From NCBI GenBank assembly GCA_025462645.1, contig JAOAPB010000122.1, positions 1 to 64,000 on the forward strand: a DNA stretch of 64,000 bases. Direction: 5' to 3'. Under the pieces are notes generated by a model. That model did not search any database and was not told the origin of the DNA. It was given only the letters and a program-made list of their open reading frames with translations. The translations under genes and the position numbers were made by a program. Source of the stretch: Edaphobacter sp. Lineage in GTDB: Bacteria > Acidobacteriota > Terriglobia > Terriglobales > Acidobacteriaceae. Shown one piece after another: positions 46,313 to 55,153 of the stretch. Position 1 is the first letter of the stretch; each line of letters starts with the position of its first letter.

Positions 46313-48439
46313 ATGATGCGTGTCATCGCAGTAGGTACGATTGTCCTTACGCTTCTCATCGGACGCCCTGCGGAGAGCCAGGGCTTTACGCTCGAACAGG
46401 CCTTGAGCGCGCCCTTTGCCTCAAACCTGGTCGCAAGCCCGCAGCCGGGCCGCTTTGCCTGGATAGAAAACCAGCAGGGGAGGCGAAATCTCTGGATCGC
46501 GCAGCCCGATGCCAACGGAAGATATGCCTCAAAACGGTTGACCTCGTACGACCAGGATGACGGTCAGGAGATGTATCAGATCGCATGGACTCCAGACGCC
46601 CAACACCTCGTCTATGTCCGTGGTGGCGACTCGGAATACCCGGACAGATCCGATCCCAACCCAGCGCTTTTGCCCGATGGAGTTGATCGGAGCATCTGGC
46701 TTATCTCCGCCGCAGGAGGAGAGCCGCGAAAGCTGAGCGAGGGATTCAATCCCGTTATATCTCCCAAAGGCGAACAGGTCGCGTTCCTCTCCCATGGGCA
46801 GATATGGACGGTACCTCTGGGCTCCGATGTGAATCCCGACGCAGCCAGGGCAAAGCCCCTGCTTCACACGCGAGGAGACATCTCCGAACTTGTATGGGCT
46901 CCTGACGCTCATGCCATCGCCTTTGTCAGCGAGCGCAACGATCATAGCTTCGTCGGTGTCTTCGATCTTCATTCGAAGACTCTCCTCTACCTCGATCCGA
47001 GCACAGAAGATGATGCCGAGCCAGTCTGGTCTCCGGACAGTCGCCAAGTGGCATTTATCCGGGTTCCCGGCTCTTCGCAGTCCACGCCCGGCGATCACAG
47101 AACAGCGAGCCCCTGGTCCATCCGCATAGCCGATGCAACCACAGGCGAAGGCCACTCCATCTGGAAAGCCGCGGAAGGACGCGGCAGCGCCTTCCGCGAG
47201 ATCCACGGAACGCAGCTCCTCTGGACAGCGGATAACTACCTCGTCTTTCCCTGGGAGGCAGATGGCTGGGCGCATCTCTACTCCGTGCCGACAACCGGAG
47301 ACAAAGCACTCCTGCTGACTCCCGGCGACTTCGAGGTGGAAGACATCAGCCTGACTGGCGATAGCAAGAGCATCCTCTACACATCGAACCAGCAGGACAT
47401 AGACCGTCGTCACATCTGGACCGTAGCCGCATCAGGAGGCAGACCAAAGCCCCTGACCAACGGAACAGGCATTGAAGTCGCACCGATAGCAGAAGGAAAA
47501 ATAGTCGCGGTCCTACACTCGGATGAGCACACACCCCTTCGCCCCGCGCTCCTGCAATCGGATGGCAAGCTGCACGACCTGGCTCCAGAGATCATTCCCG
47601 CGGACTATCCCGGCGCGAAGTTCATCAAGCCGGAGCAAGTGCTCTTTCCTGCCGCGGACGGCCTCCAACTTCACGGACAGCTCTTCCTTCCCCCAGCTGC
47701 CAAAGACGGCAAACGCCATCCCGCGCTTGTGTTCTTCCACGGCGGATCACGCCGCCAGATGCTGCTCGGCTTCCACACCATGCAGTACTACTCGAACGCC
47801 TATGCGATGAATCAATACCTAGCCAGCCTCGGCTACATCGTTCTCTCGGTCAACTACCGCAGCGGTATCGGCTATGGTCTCGACTTCCGCGAAGCCCTTC
47901 ACTACGGCAGAGACGGAGCCAGCGAGTATAACGATATCCTCGGAGCGGGAAACTACATGCGCGGCAGAGCCGACATCGATCCCGCACGCATCGGCGTATG
48001 GGGTGGAAGCTACGGAGGCTTCCTCACCGCGCTCGCGTTAGCCCGCAACTCCGACATCTTCGCCGCGGGCGTGGATATGCATGGCGTACATCAGTGGCAA
48101 CGCCCCGCGAGCTGGCATCCATCGCACGATCCCGACGCCGATGCACGAACACTCAAGACAGCATGGGAGTCGTCACCCATGGCATACCTCTCCACGTGGC
48201 GCTCTCCAGTCCTGCTCATTCAGGGCGATGACGACCGCAACGTCCCGTTCTTCCAAACCGTGTCTCTTGCCCGAGAGCTCAGAAAGCAAGGCGTCGAGTT
48301 CGAGGAGCTGGTCTTCCCCGATGAGATCCACGGCTTCCTCTTGCATCGCCATTGGATCGCAGCCTACAAGGCCGAAGCCGATTTCTTTCAGCAGCAACTG
48401 ATGACACCAAGGCCCGCAAACAAGGAGCAGCAACATTGA
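46313..48439 (+). CDS. S9 family prolyl-oligopeptidase-type peptidase
   Basis: 708 residues from ATG 46313 (GGAGGT 5 bases upstream; ATG at 46316 also possible). A signal peptide (VIAVGTIVLTLLIGRPAESQ) implies export. A beta-propeller with WD40-like PD40 repeats spans about 30-430 (AWTPDAQHLVYV, WAPDAHAIAFVSE, WSPDSRQVAFIR). The alpha/beta-hydrolase domain follows, with GVWGGSYGGFLTALA (Ser), QGDDDRNVPF (Asp) and DEIHGFLLH (His). It releases dipeptides or oligopeptides from the periplasm. Its stop overlaps the start of a broken amidohydrolase by ATTGA, indicating former translational coupling. Confidence 0.92.
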   Translation: MMRVIAVGTIVLTLLIGRPAESQGFTLEQALSAPFASNLVASPQPGRFAWIENQQGRRNLWIAQPDANGRYASKRLTSYDQDDGQEMYQIAWTPDAQHLVYVRGGDSEYPDRSDPNPALLPDGVDRSIWLISAAGGEPRKLSEGFNPVISPKGEQVAFLSHGQIWTVPLGSDVNPDAARAKPLLHTRGDISELVWAPDAHAIAFVSERNDHSFVGVFDLHSKTLLYLDPSTEDDAEPVWSPDSRQVAFIRVPGSSQSTPGDHRTASPWSIRIADATTGEGHSIWKAAEGRGSAFREIHGTQLLWTADNYLVFPWEADGWAHLYSVPTTGDKALLLTPGDFEVEDISLTGDSKSILYTSNQQDIDRRHIWTVAASGGRPKPLTNGTGIEVAPIAEGKIVAVLHSDEHTPLRPALLQSDGKLHDLAPEIIPADYPGAKFIKPEQVLFPAADGLQLHGQLFLPPAAKDGKRHPALVFFHGGSRRQMLLGFHTMQYYSNAYAMNQYLASLGYIVLSVNYRSGIGYGLDFREALHYGRDGASEYNDILGAGNYMRGRADIDPARIGVWGGSYGGFLTALALARNSDIFAAGVDMHGVHQWQRPASWHPSHDPDADARTLKTAWESSPMAYLSTWRSPVLLIQGDDDRNVPFFQTVSLARELRKQGVEFEELVFPDEIHGFLLHRHWIAAYKAEADFFQQQLMTPRPANKEQQH

Positions 48440-48698
48440 AACGATCACTCAGCCTTATCCTTGCAACCCTGACCCTCCTAACCTCTCACGCCTTGTCCAC
48501 ACCCAGAATCTGGACCTCATCATTCGCGGAGGCTCTCTGATCGACGGATCGAGCTCTCCCGCAAAGAAGGCGGATATCAGCATCGCAGGTGATCGAATCG
48601 TATTCGTCGGCTCCAGTGCTGGAAGAAAAGCTTACCTCACGCCACTACCCGGGTGCCCCATCCTTCGCAGTCTCATCGCGAAGGGTGGGATCGTATAA
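48436..48698 (+). pseudogene. Remnant of N-acyl-D-amino-acid deacylase/amidohydrolase
   Basis: A TTG overlapping the S9 stop, with AAGGAG upstream, begins a clear signal peptide (KRSLSLILATLTLLTSHALS) that runs into a stop at 48540. From 48498 another frame continues NLDLIIRGGSLIDGSSSPAKKADISIAGDRIVFVG, the N-terminal beta-sandwich of D-aminoacylase/dihydroorotase-like amidohydrolases, then degenerates at a GGGTGCCCCATCC-type palindrome and stops at 48698. So there is one frameshift after the signal peptide and loss of the entire catalytic barrel (about 450 residues). The intact ancestor was evidently the third gene of the RpiR-S9 operon. Confidence 0.8.
48657..48689. repeat. REP-like palindrome at the truncation point
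   Basis: CCCATCCTTCGC (48657-48668) pairs with GCGAAGGGTGGG (48678-48689), one mismatch. It lies where the amidohydrolase reading frame ends and between convergent genes, so it may also act as a terminator. Confidence 0.7.
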
Positions 48699-48723
48699 CG
48701 TCCCGAGCCGCCTCTTCAACAAG

Positions 48724-51333
48724 CTACTTCGGCCAGGAGATACGCACCTGCTGACTGACAAATCCAGAGCCCTGCGGAAACGTGACCTTCAGCTTCTCTC
48801 CCGAACGCTCCGCTCCTTCGACCTTTACTCCTGCATCGCCCTTGCCTCGCGTAGGCGGACCATTCCTGCGAAGGAAAAGCTCCGCCGTTGTTCCGGCAAC
48901 GCCCTCCAGCGTCAGCGCAAGACTGCTGGCTTGATACGACTCCTCAACCACACGCGGCTGGTGGGTGCTCGATCCAACCTCGGGCAGCTCCTGCCCATTA
49001 AGGCTCACCTCCACCGGAGGCAACGGCAGTGTTAGAGCATGCACCGCAGTAGCGCGATCCCGACAGGCGCTGATCGCAGCATCCGGCTGTCCATTGAGAC
49101 ACAGCACCGTCTCCTGTGCCGACCGAACCGTCGCCAGCAGATGCCCACCCTCGCGCTTCAGCGTGACCGCATACAAATCATCGCCAACCCGCACATGATT
49201 CAACTCCGCGAAGTCCCAGCCGGCTGGAAGATGCGGCTGCAATCGAAGCGTGCGATGCACGGCATCCGCCTCAACCCCAAAAAGACCGCGAATAGCTGGC
49301 GCCAGAACCATAGCCGACGACCACAGCTGGTGCGCGCTGCTCCGACCCAGCGGCTGGAAGAACTGTCCGGAGATCACCTCCGTGACGAACCCCGGATCCT
49401 GCGCCCACGTAAGGTCAAGGTTGCGCATCAACGCCGCATATCCGGCAAGCGGTCGCCCACCGCGATACTGCGCCAGCGAAGCCCATCCCGTAAACAGCGG
49501 CCACACCGAACCCTGGTGATAGCTGATCGGATCGTACACCGCAGCCTTGTCGCTCACCGAGCGCACCCCCCAATCCGTGGCGAAGTCGTGCGAAGCCCAG
49601 CTCGATAGCATCGCCTCCGGCTTAGGCAGCGATGCCCCGGCGCTCCACAGGGCCACACTCGGAAACACAGTCAGTGTCTTGTCGTAGCTTCCATCGCTAT
49701 TGCGGCTGAACGCATAACTCCCGTCGCTCTGCCGATAGCTCGCAACCACCTCTCCAATGTGAGTCGCCTGCGCCGCCGCACTGGAGGCCAGAGCCTCATC
49801 CTGCATCAGCTTCGCAAGCTCCGAGACCGCTGCGCTCGATGTTTGATCAAGCGAGGCAAGGTAGATCTCCTGGTGCGGCATCTTCGGCGGCCATGCCTCC
49901 ACCCATCCAGTGCCCTCGCTGTTGTCATAGACTCCATCACCGTCGGAGTCGTGCGCGCGGTCGAAGGCATAGGCCTTCTTCACTCCATCCCAATGCGCTC
50001 GCAGGAACTCCACATCGCCAGTCGTGCGAACATAGTCGGCAATCGCCATGATGAAGAGTGGAGTCGCATCCGCCGCAGCGTACTCGTAACCGAGCCTGGA
50101 CCAATCGAGATCGCCATGCAGCGCCCCCGCCGTCAGCGAGAACTCGTGCATCATCTTGCCGTCGGCACGCTGCCTCTTCGCCAGAAACTCCAACGCCTGC
50201 TTCGCCAGCGCCCGGTCCCCATAGCTGTTCACCGCATAGAGGCTCCACAAGGTGTCGCGGCCAAAGTACCAGCCGAACCCAGGCCGGGTCGAATCGAACG
50301 ATGGATACCACCCCGCGACCAGCCCCACCTCATCGCCCGTGCGCACTTTGCTCTGCTCAATGGCGATCTCCGCCCATCGCAACGCCGCATCGAAGTGCGG
50401 GTCCGGCGTATGAACGCTCAGCCGCTGATCGAAGAAGTGGTCGTAGTACGCTCGCGTCTGTCGATAGATCTCAGGCAGCGCACTCGCAGTGGCAACAAGC
50501 CGAGCCTGCATCGCCGCGACAGCAGCGGCAGAGTTCCTCTCGCCCGGCTGGCTCACCTCCGCGATAAGCGGAAAGAACCGCCCCTGATCCGCCTTCGGAT
50601 CGAAGTGAACCTTGAACTGAAGTGGCAGTGCCTGCGGGCGCTCCTGATAGGGAGCCATCACTCCCGGCGCCGCATTCGGCATCCCCACCATGCCGAAGTT
50701 CTCAGGATTATCCGTGGAGAGCACAAACACCCCACCGCTGCCCATCGGAATCCAGCTCGTCGAAGGCCTGCCGAACGTGGGAGCAGGCCACTGCTGCACC
50801 ATCGAAGGCTCAATCGAGATAGTGAGCACCGCAGGAAGAATCGACTCGATCTCAAAAAAGATAATCGCGCCCTTGGCAGGATTCCCCTCCCCCGCAGGCA
50901 CGAACATATGCTGCCGCACTGTAATGGCGGCATGCGAATAAGTGATCGTCGTATGGTCCGGCTGCACATCGATAGCCGCAGCTGCAGCATTCAAATCGAT
51001 CGGGACAGGGTACCCGGCAAGCTCCGCTGTCATATGCAGATTACTGAAGACCTTCGTCGGCAGAGCCCACAGCTCAACGCTGCCGTTCTGCAGACCAAGA
51101 ATCGCGCCGCTGGATCCAGTCACCGTAAAAGGGTGCTGGGGTTGCACCGCCTGATGAATAACGAGAGGACCGGCTGACAGGGGAAACGGCGCAGCAGGCT
51201 GCAGCGTCCCTTGCGCAAAGGCAGAGCAGAGAATCGCAAATGGGACAAAGAGAATGCCGGACGTGAGACTGCGACGATATCTTGAATCGTTCCTGGTCAT
51301 GAAGGGGGAGCTCGCTCCTGAGCGCAAAGACAT
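48724..51333 (-). CDS. Secreted (alpha/alpha)6-barrel glycoside hydrolase, glycogen-debranching-like
   Basis: 869 residues (ATG at 51333; codon 12 at 51300 is an alternative). A signal peptide (RRSLTSGILFVPFAILCSAFAQ) precedes an N-terminal beta-domain (about 40-280). The helical barrel (about 300-720) has GWYFGRDTLWSLYAVNSYGDRALAKQAL, equivalent to the GRDT motif of debranching enzymes; DGVYDNSEGTGWVEAWPP; and YHQGSVWPLFTGW. A C-terminal beta region completes it. It belongs to the GH63/GH15/GDE clan; exact substrate unclear, possibly an alpha-glucan or rhamnosyl glycan. The gene is 97 bases downstream of a receptor gene on the same strand, suggesting a uptake-plus-hydrolysis pair. Confidence 0.82.
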   Translation of the reverse strand: MSLRSGASSPFMTRNDSRYRRSLTSGILFVPFAILCSAFAQGTLQPAAPFPLSAGPLVIHQAVQPQHPFTVTGSSGAILGLQNGSVELWALPTKVFSNLHMTAELAGYPVPIDLNAAAAAIDVQPDHTTITYSHAAITVRQHMFVPAGEGNPAKGAIIFFEIESILPAVLTISIEPSMVQQWPAPTFGRPSTSWIPMGSGGVFVLSTDNPENFGMVGMPNAAPGVMAPYQERPQALPLQFKVHFDPKADQGRFFPLIAEVSQPGERNSAAAVAAMQARLVATASALPEIYRQTRAYYDHFFDQRLSVHTPDPHFDAALRWAEIAIEQSKVRTGDEVGLVAGWYPSFDSTRPGFGWYFGRDTLWSLYAVNSYGDRALAKQALEFLAKRQRADGKMMHEFSLTAGALHGDLDWSRLGYEYAAADATPLFIMAIADYVRTTGDVEFLRAHWDGVKKAYAFDRAHDSDGDGVYDNSEGTGWVEAWPPKMPHQEIYLASLDQTSSAAVSELAKLMQDEALASSAAAQATHIGEVVASYRQSDGSYAFSRNSDGSYDKTLTVFPSVALWSAGASLPKPEAMLSSWASHDFATDWGVRSVSDKAAVYDPISYHQGSVWPLFTGWASLAQYRGGRPLAGYAALMRNLDLTWAQDPGFVTEVISGQFFQPLGRSSAHQLWSSAMVLAPAIRGLFGVEADAVHRTLRLQPHLPAGWDFAELNHVRVGDDLYAVTLKREGGHLLATVRSAQETVLCLNGQPDAAISACRDRATAVHALTLPLPPVEVSLNGQELPEVGSSTHQPRVVEESYQASSLALTLEGVAGTTAELFLRRNGPPTRGKGDAGVKVEGAERSGEKLKVTFPQGSGFVSQQVRISWPK

Positions 51334-51430
51334 TCTCGTCTACGGCTAGGCCAAAGGGTTGAGAAAATTGCCAGACGAGTTGAGGGGCTGCCGGCGAAAG
51401 AACCAGCAGCCCTCACGTTGAGAGAACAGA

Positions 51431-54400
51431 CTAGAACGCGACGCGGAAGGCAAACTGGATCTGCCGCATAGGAACGTTCGGGTCAAGATTGCTGATAACG
51501 CCGCCATTTGAGCAGTCCACGCACCGCGCTCCCGACGAATTGGGAAGATCCAGCGCAGGATGATTGAACAGATTGAACACCTGGAACTGGAACTGGCCAT
51601 TCACCCGCTCCGTGATTGGAATGTCCTTCAGCAGAGACGCGTCAGCCATGAACTCACGCGGTCCCCGAAAGGAGTTCCGTCCAACGTTGCCGAAGGTGCC
51701 GAACGCCGGCATCAGGAAGGCACCCGAGCTGGTCGGCGAGCCGACAGGACTCGACATCGGCGTAAAGAGCTGAACCGTATGCGTCACAGGATTGTAGCCG
51801 CCCGCATGCACGTTGAAGCCTGTACCCTTATTGGGACGGCAGTCGCTGCTCCGGCCCGGACCATTGAAGTTCGTATCCAGGTCCTGCTGCAGAGCGCACT
51901 CGGCAAACGTAGGCGTAAAGGGCTGACCGCTCTCATACGTCGTCGCTCCGCTCAAGCTATAGCCGCCAACCAGGTAGTCCATCCAACGGCTGCTATGTGA
52001 CAGGAACATCCGATTCCTGCCGAACGGCAGCTGATACAGACCGCTCAACACGAAGATGTTCGTGCGATTCGTATCGTTCGGTCCGTAGCTCACGCGCGGA
52101 TAACGTGCGAACACTGCATCGTTGGCATAGTTCATCGCCTTCGACCAGGTATAGTTCGCGTTGAACTGCAACCCATGTGAGAAGCGCTTGTCGAACTTCG
52201 TCTGCAGCGCATGGTAGTGCGCATTACCCGCTGGAGCCGCCGACGTCATGCCATTGCTGCAGCAGACGGTCGGCACGCCGTTATAGGTGCCATGAAACTG
52301 GTTGTAAAAAGGTCGCCGCTGCGCGATATCACCCGAAGCAAGTTCAGCCGGCGTAGACGCAAGCACCGGTCCATTCAAGTCATACCCATACGTCTCGCCC
52401 GGATAGATGCGTTCCGCATGATTACCGACATAAGCAATCTCGAACGTAGTATTAGCTCCAAGCTGCTGCTGCACCGTTAGGTTCCACTGGTCGACCTTGG
52501 GAAGTTGAATTCTCTCCGGCCGGAACTGCGGATTGAACGTATCGCTCAACGGAATAATCCCGTTCGAAGGCACAAACGGAGCCGCCGGCCTCGCCGGAGG
52601 AGCCGCCAGCGTCGTTGCATACTGTCCAAACGCGTTATTCGCGTTGATGTCTTCATTCGCGAGCACCGGCAGATTGTGCGTCAGCACGCTTCCGAAGATC
52701 GTCCCGAAGTAGCCGACGTTGTCATACACCTGAGAGAAGCCTCCGCGAACCACCGTATTCGGCAGCACCTGATACGCAAAGCCGAACCGGCCCGCGAGGT
52801 TCGTGTAGTCCATCTTCTGGCCGCCGTTTGTGGCGATGCCATTGACACCGGCAACCCGCGTCCCACCCGAAGCGATAGAGGCGAATCCGCCCTTACCCGT
52901 TCCATTCACCGTCTCGGGATAGATGATGTCCCATCGAACTCCATAGTTCACCGTCAGCTTCGGTGTCACCCGATAGCTATCCTGCCCATAGAACGCGAGC
53001 CGCTTCTGCCGGTTCGCCGCATCGTTCTGGTACACGTCGAAGCGCTGAAACTCATTGATCTGCCCGAACAGCAGTGAAGCCAGACCGCTGCCCGCGCCGA
53101 CCGATCCACTCGGAGCAGCGGTCGAACCATTGTTGAAGTTCAGCACGCCCGTCCGGTTGTTATCGCTGGCATTGCGGAGATTCATCGCATACCGCACATC
53201 CCCGCCGAACTTGATCGTGTGCTTGCCCAGGATCTTCGTCCAGTTATTCGCCAGCTGATACACCTGCTCGCTCTCCAGCAGAGGGCAGTTGCAGCCCTGG
53301 TCGCCGAAGTTGCTGATGCTGTGGTCGCTGATATTGAACGACGGCAGGCCGCTCGTATCGCTCACCGTGTTCAGGTTCGGAATACCCGCTGCGGTGGCAG
53401 GCGTCGTGCCCACCGAGAACTTGTTCTCCGCAACGTGATAGTTCAGGTAGCCCAGCCGCACATCGGTCAGCAATCCTGAGTTCACCGCCCAGTCAACCCC
53501 CAGCGCTGCGCTCTGATTCTGTACATTGGACGTGCCCGACGTATTGCCGATGCCGAAGCCCTGTCCACCGGCAGCGCCGAAGGCAGGAACACCCAGCAAC
53601 CGGTACAGCGCATAGTCATATCGCCCGAACGCGCTTATCCTGTCGTTGATCCTGTAGTCCAGGCGAACGTCTGCCTGGTCGCCGTTGTTCGATCCCGTGC
53701 CCGAAGCGGCATAGTTGTTCTGTGTCGTAGAGGAAGAGGTCGTATTCGGCGCAGGCAGTTGACGAAGGAAAAACAACGCCTGCGGAGAGAGAGCCGAAAC
53801 TGGAACGGCATTCGGAGCATAGGCAACCGGTGTTTTACTGCCCGAGGTCGGGTAGTTATAGATAGCCCCGCTCGTCACGTACTGGCTCAGGTCGCAGGTC
53901 GTGCTTCCCGGCGCCAGGCAGGTATTGCGAACCGTGTTCGTCGGAACCGACTGCAGGAAGCTCGTCCCCAACCGCTGGCGCAGCCCCTGGTAGTCCATGA
54001 AGAAGAAGGCCTTGTTCTTCATGATCGGCCCGCCCAGCGATCCCCCGAACTGGCTGTACAAGGCGCTCGGAAGAAAACGCCCGGTCACAGGGTTTGGAGT
54101 CGAGTTCGCAAACGGATCGCGAGCCTGCTGTGCATCGCTGTGCCGAAACCAGAACGCATCCCCGTGGAAATCATTGCTGCCCGACTTCGTGCTTGCGCTG
54201 ATAATGCCGCCCGCCGCGCCGCCAAACTCCGCGTCGTAGTTCTGCGTCGTCACCTTCATCTCGCCGATCGAGTCCAGCGTCGGGTTGATCACGATGATTC
54301 CCAGCACCGGGTCGCGGTTATCCGTCCCATCCAGCAGAAATCCCTGCACGCCGTAGTTGGAGCCGTTAGAGTTCAGCGCAATGCCCCCCTGCGGGTTCTC

Positions 54401-54928
54401 CGGCCCCTGGATGTTGAACGACGAGTGCTGCATCCCTGGGGTCAGCAGCGCGAACGTGGTGAAGTTGCGTGTCAGGTTCGGCAGCGCCTGGATGGAGCGC
54501 TCGTTCAAGATCTCCGACACCTCGGCCCGGTCCGTCCTCAGCGCCGGAACCTCGGAGGTCACAGTCACCGACTGCGAGGCCCCCGCAACCTGTAGTACGA
54601 CGTCTACCTTCTGGGACATGCCGGCATGAAGCTCCACACCCGTAGCCTGCCCGGGAGCGAACGTACCCGACTCCACCTTGAGGCTGTACACATCGGGAAT
54701 CAGGTTGTTCACCTGCCAGAATCCCTCTCCATTGCTCTGAGTCACGGACTCCGTTCCCTTGCCGACGTCTGTTACCGTCACCTTCGCATTTGGGACAATC
54801 GCCCCCGTGTTGTCCGTAACCGTTCCATACAGCGATCCGTAGATCGCCTGTCCATACCCGGTTCCGCTCAGCATAGCCACCGCTAGGACCAAAATCCCGA
54901 GGTATACCTGCTTTATAAATGACTTCAT
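51431..54928 (-). CDS. Oar-like TonB-dependent outer-membrane receptor
   Basis: 1165 residues from the ATG at 54928 (GGAGG 6 bases upstream); 13 upstream in-frame codons are rejected. A signal peptide (FIKQVYLGILVLAVAMLSG) is followed by the regulatory domain (GSLYGTVTDNTGAIVPNAKVTVTDVGKGTE), a plug (NYDAEFGGAAGGIISASTKSGSNDFHG) and a barrel ending IQFAFRVAF. It precedes the (alpha/alpha)6 hydrolase gene on the same strand and is divergent from the membrane-anchored putative regulator gene. Likely imports products of, or substrates for, the hydrolase (inference). Confidence 0.9.
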   Translation of the reverse strand: MKSFIKQVYLGILVLAVAMLSGTGYGQAIYGSLYGTVTDNTGAIVPNAKVTVTDVGKGTESVTQSNGEGFWQVNNLIPDVYSLKVESGTFAPGQATGVELHAGMSQKVDVVLQVAGASQSVTVTSEVPALRTDRAEVSEILNERSIQALPNLTRNFTTFALLTPGMQHSSFNIQGPENPQGGIALNSNGSNYGVQGFLLDGTDNRDPVLGIIVINPTLDSIGEMKVTTQNYDAEFGGAAGGIISASTKSGSNDFHGDAFWFRHSDAQQARDPFANSTPNPVTGRFLPSALYSQFGGSLGGPIMKNKAFFFMDYQGLRQRLGTSFLQSVPTNTVRNTCLAPGSTTCDLSQYVTSGAIYNYPTSGSKTPVAYAPNAVPVSALSPQALFFLRQLPAPNTTSSSTTQNNYAASGTGSNNGDQADVRLDYRINDRISAFGRYDYALYRLLGVPAFGAAGGQGFGIGNTSGTSNVQNQSAALGVDWAVNSGLLTDVRLGYLNYHVAENKFSVGTTPATAAGIPNLNTVSDTSGLPSFNISDHSISNFGDQGCNCPLLESEQVYQLANNWTKILGKHTIKFGGDVRYAMNLRNASDNNRTGVLNFNNGSTAAPSGSVGAGSGLASLLFGQINEFQRFDVYQNDAANRQKRLAFYGQDSYRVTPKLTVNYGVRWDIIYPETVNGTGKGGFASIASGGTRVAGVNGIATNGGQKMDYTNLAGRFGFAYQVLPNTVVRGGFSQVYDNVGYFGTIFGSVLTHNLPVLANEDINANNAFGQYATTLAAPPARPAAPFVPSNGIIPLSDTFNPQFRPERIQLPKVDQWNLTVQQQLGANTTFEIAYVGNHAERIYPGETYGYDLNGPVLASTPAELASGDIAQRRPFYNQFHGTYNGVPTVCCSNGMTSAAPAGNAHYHALQTKFDKRFSHGLQFNANYTWSKAMNYANDAVFARYPRVSYGPNDTNRTNIFVLSGLYQLPFGRNRMFLSHSSRWMDYLVGGYSLSGATTYESGQPFTPTFAECALQQDLDTNFNGPGRSSDCRPNKGTGFNVHAGGYNPVTHTVQLFTPMSSPVGSPTSSGAFLMPAFGTFGNVGRNSFRGPREFMADASLLKDIPITERVNGQFQFQVFNLFNHPALDLPNSSGARCVDCSNGGVISNLDPNVPMRQIQFAFRVAF

Positions 54929-55153
54929 CCTTGCCTCCGAAAACGGCATCCAAATGAGAGTGACCACACTTATCGTTCCGATTCGCAGACGCGAGCCACC
55001 GGATCGATAGGGTCAGGAGGATGCGGCTTAGTCCGCACCTCTCGCAGTCCCACTTATGAGCCGCCGTAAACCATGCTCTTTGTTAACAACACTTGAATAC
55101 GTCGTTCACCGTGATTTGACCGTGAAACGGCACGTGAAATACTAGTTGCTGGC

